A stretch of DNA of 64,000 nt from Symsagittifera roscoffensis (Eukaryota > Xenacoelomorpha > Acoela > Convolutidae), in assembly GCF_963678635.1 (NCBI RefSeq), contig NC_087064.1:19456509-19520508 (forward strand). The letters run 5' to 3'. Position 1 is the first letter of the stretch. Each line of letters begins with the position of its first letter. Of the stretch, positions 25,956 through 37,033 are shown piece by piece. The notes below the pieces were generated by a model, which ran no database searches, was not told where the DNA came from, and worked only from the letters and a program-made list of their open reading frames with translations. A program made the translations under genes and the position numbers.

Positions 25956-26723
25956 TAGTGAATATGAGTGGGATGATGTTACCAACCATTCAAAAGGAGC
26001 TAAAGCTGATTGTAAAGGGAGAGTAAAAACAAGACGACTTTCAACAAAAGACGACTTCCAAATTCAAAAAGCTGAAACACGATCACGGCAGTAACTTCTT
26101 GCCCAAACAGCAGGAAAAGGGGGCAAAAAACAGAAACTGACTACAGCCAGTGAGAGACGACAGCAAGGGGCAAAAGGCAACTACATCTGTTCTGTGTTGA
26201 TGACAACCGCCACACTTCTTCAGGAAAAGTGATACAGAGTACAAAAACAGTTAGTTTAAACTTAAACTTAAAACTCTCGGTGCTTAAATTTAAATTAATG
26301 AGTGCTCATTAGAAACCAGTCATACGAAATCATCTATGAGTAACTATTGAAAACCTATCCAGTGCTCAAAGACTAAACGAAATTGGAAAAACATAGTGGA
26401 ATCATATTAAAGCCGTAAGGAAAGGTAAATTAAAAAGAAAAAAGAAAAAGTCTCAAATATAGATAAGAGAGTTAATTAACTCCTACCCTTAACTAATCAT
26501 AGTACGAGGTACCTGTAGATTTTCTTAGAGGCGATAAATACGTTTTCAACCTAAGTACCAATTGGGCATTGATAAATTTCACTATAAAATATTGACTGTT
26601 TCATCTGAAATCATTTATTGAATCAGACCTGACAATCAGATAAACTGTAATAAAATGGCGCACGCTCAAGTCTCAGTCGAACCATTTGGTGGAAGTGATA
26701 CCGAAGCATTTGAGAATTTTTAA
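25956..26723 (+). pseudogene. Retroelement leader and truncated gag start (unit B)
   Basis: Nearly identical to the unit A leader. The gag ATG is at 26655; the frame leaves gag after codon 17 and stops at 26721-26723 in module X sequence. It cannot encode a capsid. Confidence 0.85.
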
Positions 26724-27658
26724 TCTAGCAATCTAGTTACAAATCTCTATGCAAAAGGGTAAAATAGTTTCTATTTGGAAAACTGTACGAACCTAGCGAG
26801 CGCCATTTTGGTTTTAAGCATTGAAACCTGAGAAGTTTTGTGTCAACTTTGAGCAGTTGATCATTGTGTAACCGCTCCTTTATCGGAAATTGATAAATCG
26901 CTCACTGTCAAATTTGCAATTTTCAATGTTTTTCTGTTCCAAATTTCAAAGAAAGAGACGAAACATTTGTGCTCGAGTTGTTTTTTTTCTCTAGACAATT
27001 TTCGACTTATTAATTGGTAGTTTTTGACGGAAATTACTTTTATCTTTTGAAATGCACTGTTGTCTTGAGTTTAATTTTAAAAAATTATGTCACCTGTTAC
27101 TGAGGTTTCAATAATGCCAATTAGCGCGCGATATATTTCGTGCTAATAACGCGTAAGCGGAGGCTTAATCCGTTTTGTAATCTTTCCAAATTGGATTGAG
27201 GCATGCATGCTATTTGGTCTATATGAAATTTTCCTATAAGCAAAATAATTTACTTTGTACTTTATTTAGCGTTTGGGGGATGATTTTCAAAAAAAGCATT
27301 CAAATTTTTTTATTTTAAATTACACCAAAGAAATTAAAACTCAGTCGGAACATTCAAGGCTTTTCCCTTATACGAGAAATCTTGTTTTTATCAGTCCAAT
27401 ACCAAATTGTATCAGTCTTGAAAAAGTAAAACAAAATAGTTAGGATTAGTTTTTTCTGAAAGCGTTTTGGTAGAACTGTCTGGATGTTTTTGCTTCTCAG
27501 AAAAATTCTTAGCACAGTTAAAATGAATGAAAGTGTATAAAACATAAGGCAAAGAAAGCGCAATGGGTTGTTTAGACTATTAATTTACTTAGAAAAAAAA
27601 GCTTTAAAAATCTGGAGTAAATATCTAAACGCTTTAACAACAGCATATTTTGCAAATC

Positions 27659-29261
27659 AATAGGTAATGATTTAGTGCTAGACAATTATGTTAATACAGC
27701 CATCTCAAATGTCCGAGTACCAAAAGACTCGCGTGTTCCCTTGGCGGAAAATCTGTCGGACAAAATAAATTACATTGTCTACAATGTAGAAGATGTTACA
27801 AAATGGCTAATTTTTTTTAACGTCGTTCTTGTTTTTTTTGGAGCAACCGAGAAGAAGTGGACGCAAACAGACCACAAACATGAGCTCTTTGATAAATAAA
27901 AAAATTCGAGCAAATGACGTGTCACTTCCAAAACCCCATCCCCAAGTTTCAAGCCCGCCTCTGAGTGACCTCGAGCAGAGAATAAAGTTAATAAGTAGTA
28001 AGCTCGATGAAGGAAATGTAAAGGCAGGAATAAGGCTTGCTGCTTTGGATGACAAAATTGCTCCTTTTTCAACTGACAACTATCAAAAATTGTTGTCTAA
28101 GCACCCTCAGCGAGCCAAATTTGCAGCTCCAAATCCAAGGAAGTTGGATAATTTTTTCGTAACCGACTTGGACCTATACAAAGCGATAATGTTCTTTCCG
28201 AACGGATCAGCAGCAGGTCCTGATAAAATAGTTCCTCAATTTTTTAAAGACCTTGTTAGTAAGTCGAATGCACTGTTTTTTTAAAACTAGATTTTAAGAA
28301 TGCCTAACTCTCTAAACAGAGAAACAATGCTGAATCATGTTTATTCAAATCGCCCCAAACTGTATAATTACACCCATTGTGCGTATGGTAAACCTAGTTA
28401 CCTTTTTTACGAAAGCTCGGTCAAAATGTCAGAAGACGGAACTCAGCATGGTGATCCTGAAGCCCCACCCCTTTTTGCGGAAACAATCCTTATACTAGTC
28501 AAACAGTTGGAGTCGAAAATTAACATCTGGTATTTAGATGATGGGAATTTAGTCGACGATTATAAGGTAGTACTCCGGGACCTTAAAAACATTCTGAAAT
28601 CGGAACAAATTTACGGCCTGAGCTTGAACACTGAGAAGTGCGAACGTTGTTTTTTGGGACCGACTACTAGTACACAGTATAATTCAATTTTAATTACAAT
28701 TTCGAAAAATATGCCCCAAAATAAAAATAAAAACAAAAGAAGAACTCCTTCTTTTCAGGATCTCCAATCGGCGAACTTTGCCAATCAGAGTTTATCTTCT
28801 ATTCACATTCCGTCTGTTTTAGAACCACGGCACCTCTTCAGGACCAATCAGAATCGACCAGACGGTTTGACGCTCGTTGCATGGGCTGTTGGTAAGCAGC
28901 TCTTGTGGGATGTAACGGTATTAGACTCTTTAGCTCCTTGTAGGATTAATGCCGGGTCTGTTTATAACCTGGTACGGCTGCCGCTGAACCGGAAGAGCGA
29001 AAAATTGACAAGTATAAAGATCTTGTAAATGATGGATATCTTTTTCAACTGCTAGCTTTTGAAATTCAGGGCGCGGCCGGCCCCAGCACAGAATTTTTTT
29101 TGAGCAAGCTTTGTAAGAACCTAAGCATATGCACTGAGGAACCCAGAGCATGCAGCTTTTTAAAACAGAGAATCTCCCTGGCAATACAGATTGCGAACGC
29201 CGCTTGCGTACTCGGAACAATCAATGACAAAACAACTTTCGACGAAATTTTTTATTTGTAG
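27659..29261 (+). pseudogene. Non-LTR-type reverse transcriptase gene, copy C, internally deleted
   Basis: Third copy. About 320 bp are missing at about 28270, removing the FFFGAKLIALIKIDGG segment and the following conserved block. The junction lies at a short AATG shared by both edges, as in microhomology-mediated deletion or replication slippage. The downstream frame (28300-29028) still holds QHGDPEA, the YLDD box and the RPDGLTLV...LLWDVTV segment, and the C-terminal piece ends at 29261. Outside the deletion it is closest to copy B. Confidence 0.8.
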
Positions 29262-29269
29262 CACTTGTA

Positions 29270-30990
29270 TATTATATTTTCTCGTGTCGAGTTGCGTGTT
29301 CTTATTAAAGAAACGTAACCCGTATCGATTTTAATTGAAAAGGACTTAAACACTTGTCATCTTCTTTTATCATTATCACTTCCATATCTAGAAAATTCCA
29401 AGGACTTTGACAGGAATACGTGATGAAGGGACTCCTGACTGTAACCTCGGTTACTATGATATTTTGACCTTCTGATTATCCTTCTGACAAAATGGCAGAA
29501 AAACGACGATCTGCCATACTGTTTTTCATAGCAAAAATTGCACGAAACGCCAACAAAATGCATTTGCGACACTCTAAAGAATATCTATGAATCTATTTCA
29601 GGTCAGATTTACAGTTAATGCCAAACTTTTGGCACTATCGATGACCTTGAGCAACTTAAATGCTGAAAAAAAATGCTCTTTAAGGATAATTAGTTTTTTG
29701 TTTGGTGTTTCTTGAGTGATTGGTTTCTCGCCATCTTTAAGCTTTTTCAACGTATTATTTTTGCATGTTTAACAAAAGACTTTTTTCACGTTGTTTTTGT
29801 GAAATTTCAAAAATTTTCAGAAAATTATTTTTTTTTTTCAAAATTTAAAACTCGCAACCCCATGTAAATGGGGGCGATAGAGTACTTTCAGGGGTTGCAA
29901 ATCTTGCCTCCAATTATGACTGCTCAAATTTTTGTATTTTTTCCAGATATGACGTTTTTTGTGTTTTTTTTTCAGTTTTTCAGAAAAACTTTTTTTCTTC
30001 AAAATTTGAAATTCTCAACCCTGTAGTTGGATGCTGTCAGAGTACTCTCAAGGATTGCAAATCTTGCCTTCAAATATGACTGCTCAAATCCTTGTAGTTT
30101 TCGAGATATGACATTTTTTTGTGATTTTTTCAAAAATTTTCAGAAAATTTAAATTAATTATTTTTTTTTTAATTTTTGAAATTCCCAACCCTGTAGTTGG
30201 GTGCTGTCAGGGTACTCTAAGGGATTGCAAATCTTGCCTCCATTTGCTACTGTTGAAATCTTAGTTGTTTTCGAGATACGATGTTTTTTTTGATTTTTTC
30301 AAAAAAAAAATTCAGAAAACTTAAGTTATTATGATTTTTAAATATTTAAATTCGTAACTTTGTAGTTGAGTGCTGTCAGGGTACTCTCAGAGAAATTACA
30401 AATTTTGCCAAATGCGACTGCTCAAATGCTTTTAGTTTCCGAGGTATGTCTTTTTTTTCAATTTTTCAAAATTTCTTAAACAACATACCTACAAAAAAAT
30501 CACAAAATTTGAAACTACTAAATTGATGAAAAGACATCCCTATTGTCAGCGTACAATCAGGCGTCGCGAATCGTGCCTCTAAATATGAATGCTCAAATCC
30601 TTTTAGTTATCGAGATATAACGTTTTTTTAAATGATTTTTTCGGGAAATTTGTTTAAAAAATTTGAAATACTCAACCCTCTAGTTTGGTGCTCTCAAAGA
30701 CACTCAGTAGTTGCAAATCTGGCCTAAAAAAATTTCTCCAGAGGCTCATTAAGTTTTCGAGATGACGCTCTTATGACTTTTTAAAATTGGATTTTAAAAA
30801 ATATAAATTCTGAAATTACCAACCCTGTAATTTCATCACGTATTCCAGTCAAAATCCTTGGAATTTTCTAGGTATGGAAGTGATAATGATAAAAGAAGAT
30901 GACAAGTGCTGAAATCCTTTTCAATTAAAATCGATACGGGTTACGTTTCTTCAATAAGAACACGCAACTCGACACGAGAAAATATATAAA
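29270..30990. mobile_element. Foldback-like element, copy C
   Basis: The left arm is at about 29270-29430 and the right arm at about 30830-30990, where the terminal bases have diverged. The internal satellite is present but more diverged than in A and B, with an extra ~30-bp insertion near 30520. Confidence 0.68.
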
Positions 30991-31534
30991 ATACAAAAAA
31001 ACCCTGGAATTGATTGCTGTTAGAGTACACTAAAGATTGCAGATATTGTTTCCAATATATGCGGATTTTTATGAATCGTCGATAAAAATAGAAAGACCGA
31101 AGGAGCGTTACACGCTAGTTTAATTTAAATCACAATATTTCTTTGAAGTTTCGTGTTTGCCTTTGTTTCGGCGTTTTACATTTTTTTTTGCTCTGTACAT
31201 GGATTTCATTCGGCTTTACACTCGCGAGTGCATATGGCTTATCTCCCGGGGGCTTCTTCTGACACTATCGCGACATATGTGTTTTGAGCTTGATTGCTAT
31301 CTGCATACCCAATTTTCGAATTTTTTTGCTATTAACCTACTTTATTTTGGTTTAAAATGTTTTGGCCTCATTTTTGATCATTTGTTGGGCTTAAAGTATA
31401 ATAGTTTTGAGGGGGACTGACAAAATTCGAGTTTCAGTTTTTAAGCTCAGGTTTTTTCCGGCGCAACGGTCGCTCTCTCAAGTTTTATTGCCTTAGTTAC
31501 CAATGTGTACGTTTTGTTCTAATGCAAGCTTAAG

Positions 31535-31539
31535 GCCAA
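31535..31539. repeat. Target-site duplication, left (GCCAA)
   Basis: Identical to 44826-44830 on the far side of the 3' LTR. The same five bases precede the unit A and unit B LTRs, showing that all three LTRs derive from one insertion. Confidence 0.8.
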
Positions 31540-31932
31540 TAGAACATAGTGCTTCACACCTATGTTAGCTGCTATTCTTTAATTACCATAATTGGTGCGA
31601 TTTAGATTAAAATGTCAATGCCATGTTACGTCAATGATAAAGTATTAAATCTATATTTACTTAATGCAAACAATGAGGAGAATGAAAGAAGGAGAAGAAT
31701 TGGAGAGCCATTACAATCAAGGAGCTCAAAATAGTAACTGAAACATTAATACTCACTTTTATTAATCGATCAGCTTAGACTCTAGAGAAAGGGGGTAGCC
31801 ATCACGAAGCACATCCCTGAGTCGAAGATATTAAGTCTAGACCGCGCATCCATAACAACATACTTCATCACTCTGGACTACAAAAGCAACACTTATCGAT
31901 CAAGCGTTTATAGCCAGAATCGCTATATTACA
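31540..31932 (+). repeat. 5' LTR of the full element
   Basis: The left end is mutated (TAGAAC instead of TGTAAC); the right end is ...TATATTACA. I count 13 differences from the 3' LTR over 393 bp. It is preceded by the target duplication GCCAA. Confidence 0.88.
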
Positions 31933-31950
31933 TGGTGAATATGTGTGGGA
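31933..31950 (+). promoter_or_regulatory. Candidate tRNA primer-binding site
   Basis: Sequence directly after the 5' LTR begins TGGTGAATATG, and a TGG start fits pairing with a tRNA 3' CCA. Units A and B have TAG here. I did not recognise the matching tRNA, so the call rests on position and the TGG only. Confidence 0.4.
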
Positions 31951-32623
31951 TGATGTTACCAACCATTCAAAAGGAGCTAAAGCTGATTGTAAAGGGAGAG
32001 TAAAAACAAGACGACTTTCAACAAGAGACGACTTCCAAATTCAAAAAGTTGAAACACGATCACGGCAGTAACTTGCCCAAACAGCAGGAAAAAGGGGCAA
32101 AAAACAGAAACTGACTACAGCCAGTGAGAGACGACAGCAAGGGACAAAAGGAAACTACATCTGTTCTGTGTTGACGACAACCGCCACACTTCTTCAGGAA
32201 AAGTGATACAGAGTACAAAAACAGTTAGTTTAAACTTAAACTTAAAACTCTCGGTGCTTAAATTTAAATTAATGAGTGCTCATTAGAAACCAGTTATACG
32301 AAATCATCTATGAGTAACTATTGAAAACCTATCTAGTGCTCAAAGACTAAACGAAATTGGAAAAACATAGTGGAATCATATTAAAGCCGTAAGGAAAGGT
32401 AAATTAAAAAGAAAAAAAGTCTCAAATATAGATAAGAGATTTAATTAACACCTACCCTTAACTAATCATAGTACGAGGTACCTGTAGATTTTCTTAGAGA
32501 CGATAAATACGTTTTCAACCTAAGTACCAATTGGGCATTGATAAATTCCACCATAAAATATCGACTGTTTCATCTGAAATCATTTATTGAATCAGACCTG
32601 ACAATCAGATAAACTGTAATAAA
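31951..32623 (+). other. Untranslated leader of the retroelement
   Basis: About 670 bp between the primer-binding position and the gag ATG, purine-rich (many AAGG and GAGA runs), without a long open frame. It probably holds packaging and splice-donor signals, but none can be named from the sequence. Confidence 0.5.
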
Positions 32624-33466
32624 ATGGCGCACGCTCAAGTCTCAGTCGAACCATTTGGCGGAAGCGATACCGAAGATTTCGACCAATTCGAACAGCTCTT
32701 CCAAGGATATGTTGGAGTCGCGGGAATCGCAAAGAATCAGCAGGCGAACTTTCTACAACTGCACTTGCGAGACGACGCGTTGCGTTTCTATCAGACACTA
32801 CCACCTCTAACGAGGGCCGACGTACCCCTTAGTTTAGCGGCACTACGTGACCATTTTTGCAACCCCCAATTGCAAGAGGTTCATGTCTTAAAACTCGAAC
32901 AATCGAAGTTCGATATCAAGAAGGACTCACCAGAGAATTACCTGGTAAACCTCACAAAAAGGGCACAACGAGCCTACCCGACACCGGACTTACCTGCGGT
33001 TGCCCCAATTGATGGAACACTAGCAGGCGCTGCCGCTGTTGCAGACACAGCTCGTTTCCATAGAGAAACCGCGCAACGCCAAGAAAGACTTGACGCAGAA
33101 AATGATAATAGGAACAATCAGATTAAACGTCTCTTCATAAAAGGCAAGCCCAATTGGCTCCGTTCGAAGATGATGGAACAACCAGCTGCCAGAACAGTAC
33201 AAGAGCTCTGCAACCTTGCACGCAAACAAATGACAATTAGAGACTTCTGTCGTAATGAAGACTACCCAGAATATAGCTTCAACGAAATAGGTGAGACAGT
33301 TTCTCACAACCTCATCAGTGCGTTGTCAAAACTAACAACAGCCCAGGAACACACTGAGAAACAACTCAACGAAGTCCGTAGTGAGCTATCGGACCAAAAA
33401 AAAAATGATACAGGCGCGACCACAAGATGGGAACGGGAACACACAGCAGTGCCCACAACTGAATAG
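32624..33466 (+). pseudogene. gag: Gag capsid region (280 codons, interrupted)
   Basis: Starts at the first ATG after the leader in an ATAAAATGG context. The acidic N-terminus (residues 1-25) leads into a helical capsid-like stretch (about 20-130: FEQLFQGYVG, FLQLHLRDDALRFYQTLP, LAALRDHFCNPQ, FDIKKDSPENYLVNL) resembling the retrotransposon Gag capsid family. The second half (about 150-280) is charged and coiled-coil-like. The frame ends at a stop at 33464-33466, and 33467-33828 carries several stops in all frames. The zinc knuckle that normally closes Gag therefore lies in a different frame downstream. Structural role: virus-like particle shell. As it stands it could make only a truncated Gag. 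Confidence 0.82.
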
Positions 33467-33828
33467 CCAAAACATTGGCGGGAATAACAGCCGAATCCAG
33501 CATCAACAGCGAAATAATGCACATAATCAAGGAACCTGAAATGGCTCAAATCAAATCAATATGCCAGTCCCTACTCAAGGAAATGGAGATGGGCAACAAG
33601 GATACAACCAAAGAAGAGATAGATTCAATAAAGGAAAAAAGGAACTGACAGCAGAGAAATGATGGGGGATACGGAAACCAAGGTTTCGCTGGATTCCAAA
33701 ATATGCAGTACCTCCCACAAATGTTCCAGTTTCCCCCACAGATACCTGGAATTTAACCGAACCCACAGTTCCAACAAAACCAGAACTATCCTCATACACA
33801 ACAGAATGTCCAATTCCCTCCGAACCAG

Positions 33829-35058
33829 ATGTACCCTCAACAACACCAGCAGCAACAAGCGATAGCCACGCAGCCGCCGTTTGCCCAACAAGCATCACAA
33901 CCAAGGATGCAGCAGGTGCACACCCAAAATACTAGTACATCAGCAGTACGCACTGGATCAAAGTTTTGTGACCACTGCGGGAAGTTCGGCCATACTATCA
34001 GCCAATGTTGGTACAAACCCAAGCCACAGGGACAACAGCAACAAAATTTCCCGTTCCAAATGGAACCAAAAAAAATAATTCAGCCACAGAGTCAGTCAGT
34101 CAAATCATATAAATCACAAAGATTGCAAAAATCACGCAAAATAAATCTTCAAGACGTAATAGACAATGAAATTATTGATCTGTACTCAGTCATCCCAAAT
34201 GAAGGAACAGTGCTAACCTATATGAAAATAAGATTCGCGCCAAGCTTTCAAAGAAGAGTATTGATTGACACAGGAGCATGTGCGAACGTTACTTCGAAAC
34301 GCACATTCGATGAAATCAAAAAAGAAAAAACATTATTCGCGCCCTATAAAACGGCAAAATCAAGCCTCAAGCAAATGAGAATGGCAGGAGGGCAACTGGT
34401 GTCAATAGAAACCGAAGTAACTATTGAATTTCATATGGCAGACATGAACTTTACGGAAACGTTCCTAGTGTTGAATTCGGCCAATTCAACAATCATCGGA
34501 AACCCTTTCTTTAAAAAACACCATATACATGTCTGCCCAAAATACAACTTACCTCACTTTCCCGATTTGACACTCCAAATCATTAAAATTAAACCCGTCA
34601 ACGCACCTAGACGCACCAACCGAGTGAAAAAATTCCCTCTAGTTCTCACCAAGAAACACATAATGGCACCCCGCCAAACAGTAATAGTTGAGTGCCAATT
34701 GCAAGATATCTCGACGGACATGGAAAAAACGACGGGAATCGTAGTCCCATCACAAGAACTAGAAGAAAAGTGCCAACTAGCAATAACTTCATCTATAAAT
34801 GAAGTAAACAAACAAAACATCGTCTACGTCACAGCATTTAACATGAGGGAGCATCACCTAACGTTGCCTTTTAAAACAGAAATCGGAAAATTTTCGATAT
34901 TCACGCTTACTCAATACAAAAATCTAATACAGATCGAGCCGCAAACTTTGGCATTAGCAAAAATGAACCAGCCGGATAATGTCGAACTCGGAATTATCAA
35001 AAATAATTTCTCAAAAAACGAGCCCATCAGAAGCCTCAGGAAAAAAGCCACCGCCTGA
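33829..35058 (+). pseudogene. Gag nucleocapsid zinc knuckle plus aspartic protease (409 codons)
   Basis: The Gln-rich N-terminus (residues 1-38) is followed by one CCHC knuckle (C47, C50, H55, C60 in CDHCGKFGHTISQC), which in this family binds genomic RNA. A retropepsin-like protease follows: LIDTGA with the catalytic Asp at residue 147, and a hydrophobic STIIGNPFF segment near residue 220, corresponding to the second conserved protease motif. The rest (about 230-409) is the linker towards RT. The frame ends at 35056-35058 in sequence still leading to pol, so a stop or frameshift separates it from RT. Some gypsy elements use ribosomal frameshifting here, but the many other breaks favour decay. 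Confidence 0.82.
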
Positions 35059-35235
35059 ATACGAGAAGTTTTGGTCCCCGACACCAGAAATGTGCCCTAA
35101 CCCGGTTTCACTTCCGAGTATTCAAATGGAAAATTATGACCAAATCCTCTATTTTCAGGGTCTCGAAAAAATTGAACCAAATAATAACATTCAAGACCGG
35201 ATAACATTTCTGAAAATTTTCAGTGGGAGAATTCC

Positions 35236-35835
35236 GTGTTGACAAAAGACCAAAGGTCAGAAGTAGAACATTTACTTATCGAATATGCGGACATATTTGC
35301 CAAACACCGATTTGACGTGGGCTATAATTCCGATCTAAAGATCAAGCTGACACCCGAGCATCAACGCCCATTGTACACGCAGGGACCACCTACGCCCACG
35401 CAATTAAGGAATGAACTGACGGTTGAATTAGCCCTGATGCACTACTTTGGACTTATAACAACACTGTCACACTCTAAATACAGTAGCCCGCTGTTTGCGC
35501 ACCGAAAGCCATCTGAAAAATTGCGGATGTTGATTGACCTCCGACGCATCAATCACTCAATCAAAACCGACTATGTAAATAGCAACTTCCCAATATCAAA
35601 CATGACCGATGCATCAAACCACTTTGCCGGAAAGAGTTTGTTTACCAAATTGGACTGTTCGCAAGCATACCATTGCGTGCAAATGGCAGATGACCTTTCG
35701 GTCCAACTTTTGGCATTTAACTTTGGCTCGCGGACATACGCCTACAAATGCCCAGCTCAAGGTCTAAGTAAATCGGTCACGGGATTCAGTTCATTCATCC
35801 GCCACTACCTCGATCCCTGCCTATGGATGATATAG
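35236..35835 (+). pseudogene. pol: Reverse transcriptase, N-terminal part
   Basis: A 199-codon frame with the fingers/palm of a Ty3/gypsy RT: KYSSPLFAHRKPSEKLRMLIDLRRIN (residues 81-106; primer grip and RT motif 1-2 region) and LFTKLDCSQAYH with the first catalytic Asp at residue 140. SVQLLAFNFGSRTYAYKCPAQGL then corresponds to motif B. The frame is lost at about 35825, at the position of the YxDD catalytic box; the DD-containing part continues in another frame. The copy therefore has no continuous RT active site. The linker at 35059-35235 belongs to the same polyprotein in a third frame. Confidence 0.85.
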
Positions 35836-36347
35836 GAAGTGCGGTGAATAATTATCAGGAACTAATCCCCACGTTAAAGAAAATATTCGAATGCACCCGA
35901 AAGTCAGGTCTAAGACTCTCACCTAAGAAATGCGAAATAGGAACGCAAAGGATGAAGTTCCTTGGAAATGTAGTGATACCACAAGGAGTTACGCCAGAGG
36001 AAGCAAAAATTTCTACATTCATGAGCAAAATAAAAATGCCAAGAACCGTGAAACAAGTAAAGAGACTCATCGGGTTTGTATAGTTTTTTAGGAACTACAT
36101 GCCGAGTCTTGGTGAAAAACTAATACCTTTTTATAAGCTGCTGAAAAAACAGATCGATTTTGAAATAACCGAAGATCACTATAAAAACCTTGAAACTCTA
36201 AAAGCAGACTTGATACAAGCGACCACGTTGACACTCAGACTACCCAAGCCAGGACTGCAGTATACTGTGCGATGCCAGCTACCACGGTACCGGATTTGTG
36301 CTGATGGTCAAAAACTACGTAGAAAAACGAGAAAAACGAAGAAGTGA
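35823..36347 (+). pseudogene. pol: Reverse transcriptase, C-terminal part (two frames)
   Basis: The first piece (35823-36083) carries MDDI of the catalytic box, then the thumb region LSPKKCEIG and MPRTVKQVKRLIGFV, and ends at a TAG. The second (36099-36347) continues with RNYMPSLGEKLIPFYKLL and LETLKADLIQATTLTLRLPKPGLQ, the RT connection. The conserved DAS-type start of RNase H (about 36262-36320) falls in a different frame from both neighbours, so at least two more frameshifts lie here. Confidence 0.82.
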
Positions 36348-36553
36348 AGACGTACGCACCTGTCTCGTTCGGCTCTCGACTGTTTAATACAGCACAGCTA
36401 AAATTCACAATCTATTACAAAGAATTTCTGGCATTGTCTTTTGCGCTCGATCACTTTTCGCACTACATTTGGGGATCTAACAAACCCGTGATAGTAATAA
36501 CAGACAAGCGAAGTCTCACTCAATTTTTTCAAGCAAAAACCATACCCCCATGA
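36344..36553 (+). pseudogene. pol: RNase H domain (69-codon fragment)
   Basis: Contains SFGSRLFNTAQLKF, YYKEFLALSFALDHF and VIVITDKRSLTQFF, matching the middle and third conserved blocks of Ty3/gypsy RNase H (the acidic residue in KEFLAL and the Asp of TDKRSL are present). The first catalytic Asp segment lies upstream in another frame. The frame ends at a stop at 36551-36553. Confidence 0.8.
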
Positions 36554-36637
36554 GCGTAGAATTTCCTCGATAGAGTACTGTCTTTCAACATCATCATCGC
36601 ACACATTCCAGGAACGGCCAACTACGCAGCCGATTTC

Positions 36638-37033
36638 TTGTCCAGGATGCAAACGGACCCCTCTGCATCCCTTTCCCTCAAACTGACTGACAAAATACCA
36701 GTCAGGATAATTTATATTGACTCAACAGCACAAATTCCTGACGCATTGCTAAACCTGATCGCAGAGGCATTTACCGAAAGAGAACAAGTCGACGAAGCTC
36801 TGATAGCAAACCTGCAAAGATTAGGACTCTACCAAGCATACTTCGATAAACAAATCTGCCATGATAATACGGGCACTTTCGAGCCTAAATCACTGATACT
36901 ATTTAGGAGGCCCATGATAAACGCGATAAAATACCCAGATCCGGCAGAAACTCACATAAAATTAGACTCCAAAAACGAGCCCATTGACATGAAAAAAGGA
37001 ACAAGATCAGGACTCCGACATCGGAGAAGTTAA
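36638..37033 (+). pseudogene. Pol linker between RNase H and integrase (131 codons)
   Basis: Starts in text equivalent to the tether after RNase H (FLSRMQTDP, typical of gypsy Pol) and runs through a charged linker to a frameshift at about 37010. From there a different frame continues into integrase. No catalytic motif lies in this stretch. Confidence 0.72.

Larger units (their letters stand above)
18978..26706. repeat. Second array, unit B (~7.7 kb)
   Basis: Same order as unit A: X (to 19948), RT pseudogene (to 21871), foldback-like element (21880-24612, enlarged by a 1070-bp internal duplication), spacer (to 25562), LTR (25563-25955), leader and gag start. The gag/X junction at the right end is at the same base as in unit A. 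Confidence 0.85.
26707..32675. repeat. Second array, unit C (~6.0 kb), running into the intact retroelement
   Basis: Same order as units A and B. It has a ~320-bp deletion inside the RT pseudogene at about 28270 and a ~415-bp deletion in the spacer near 31198. From about 29600 onward C is visibly more diverged from A and B than its first half is, so the unit is a mosaic. Its gag is not cut and continues into the full element. Confidence 0.83.

Noticed and set aside
36081-36553. Programmed stop readthrough or frameshifting to explain pol breaks
   Set aside because: Too many independent stops and shifts in different frames; decay explains them better.
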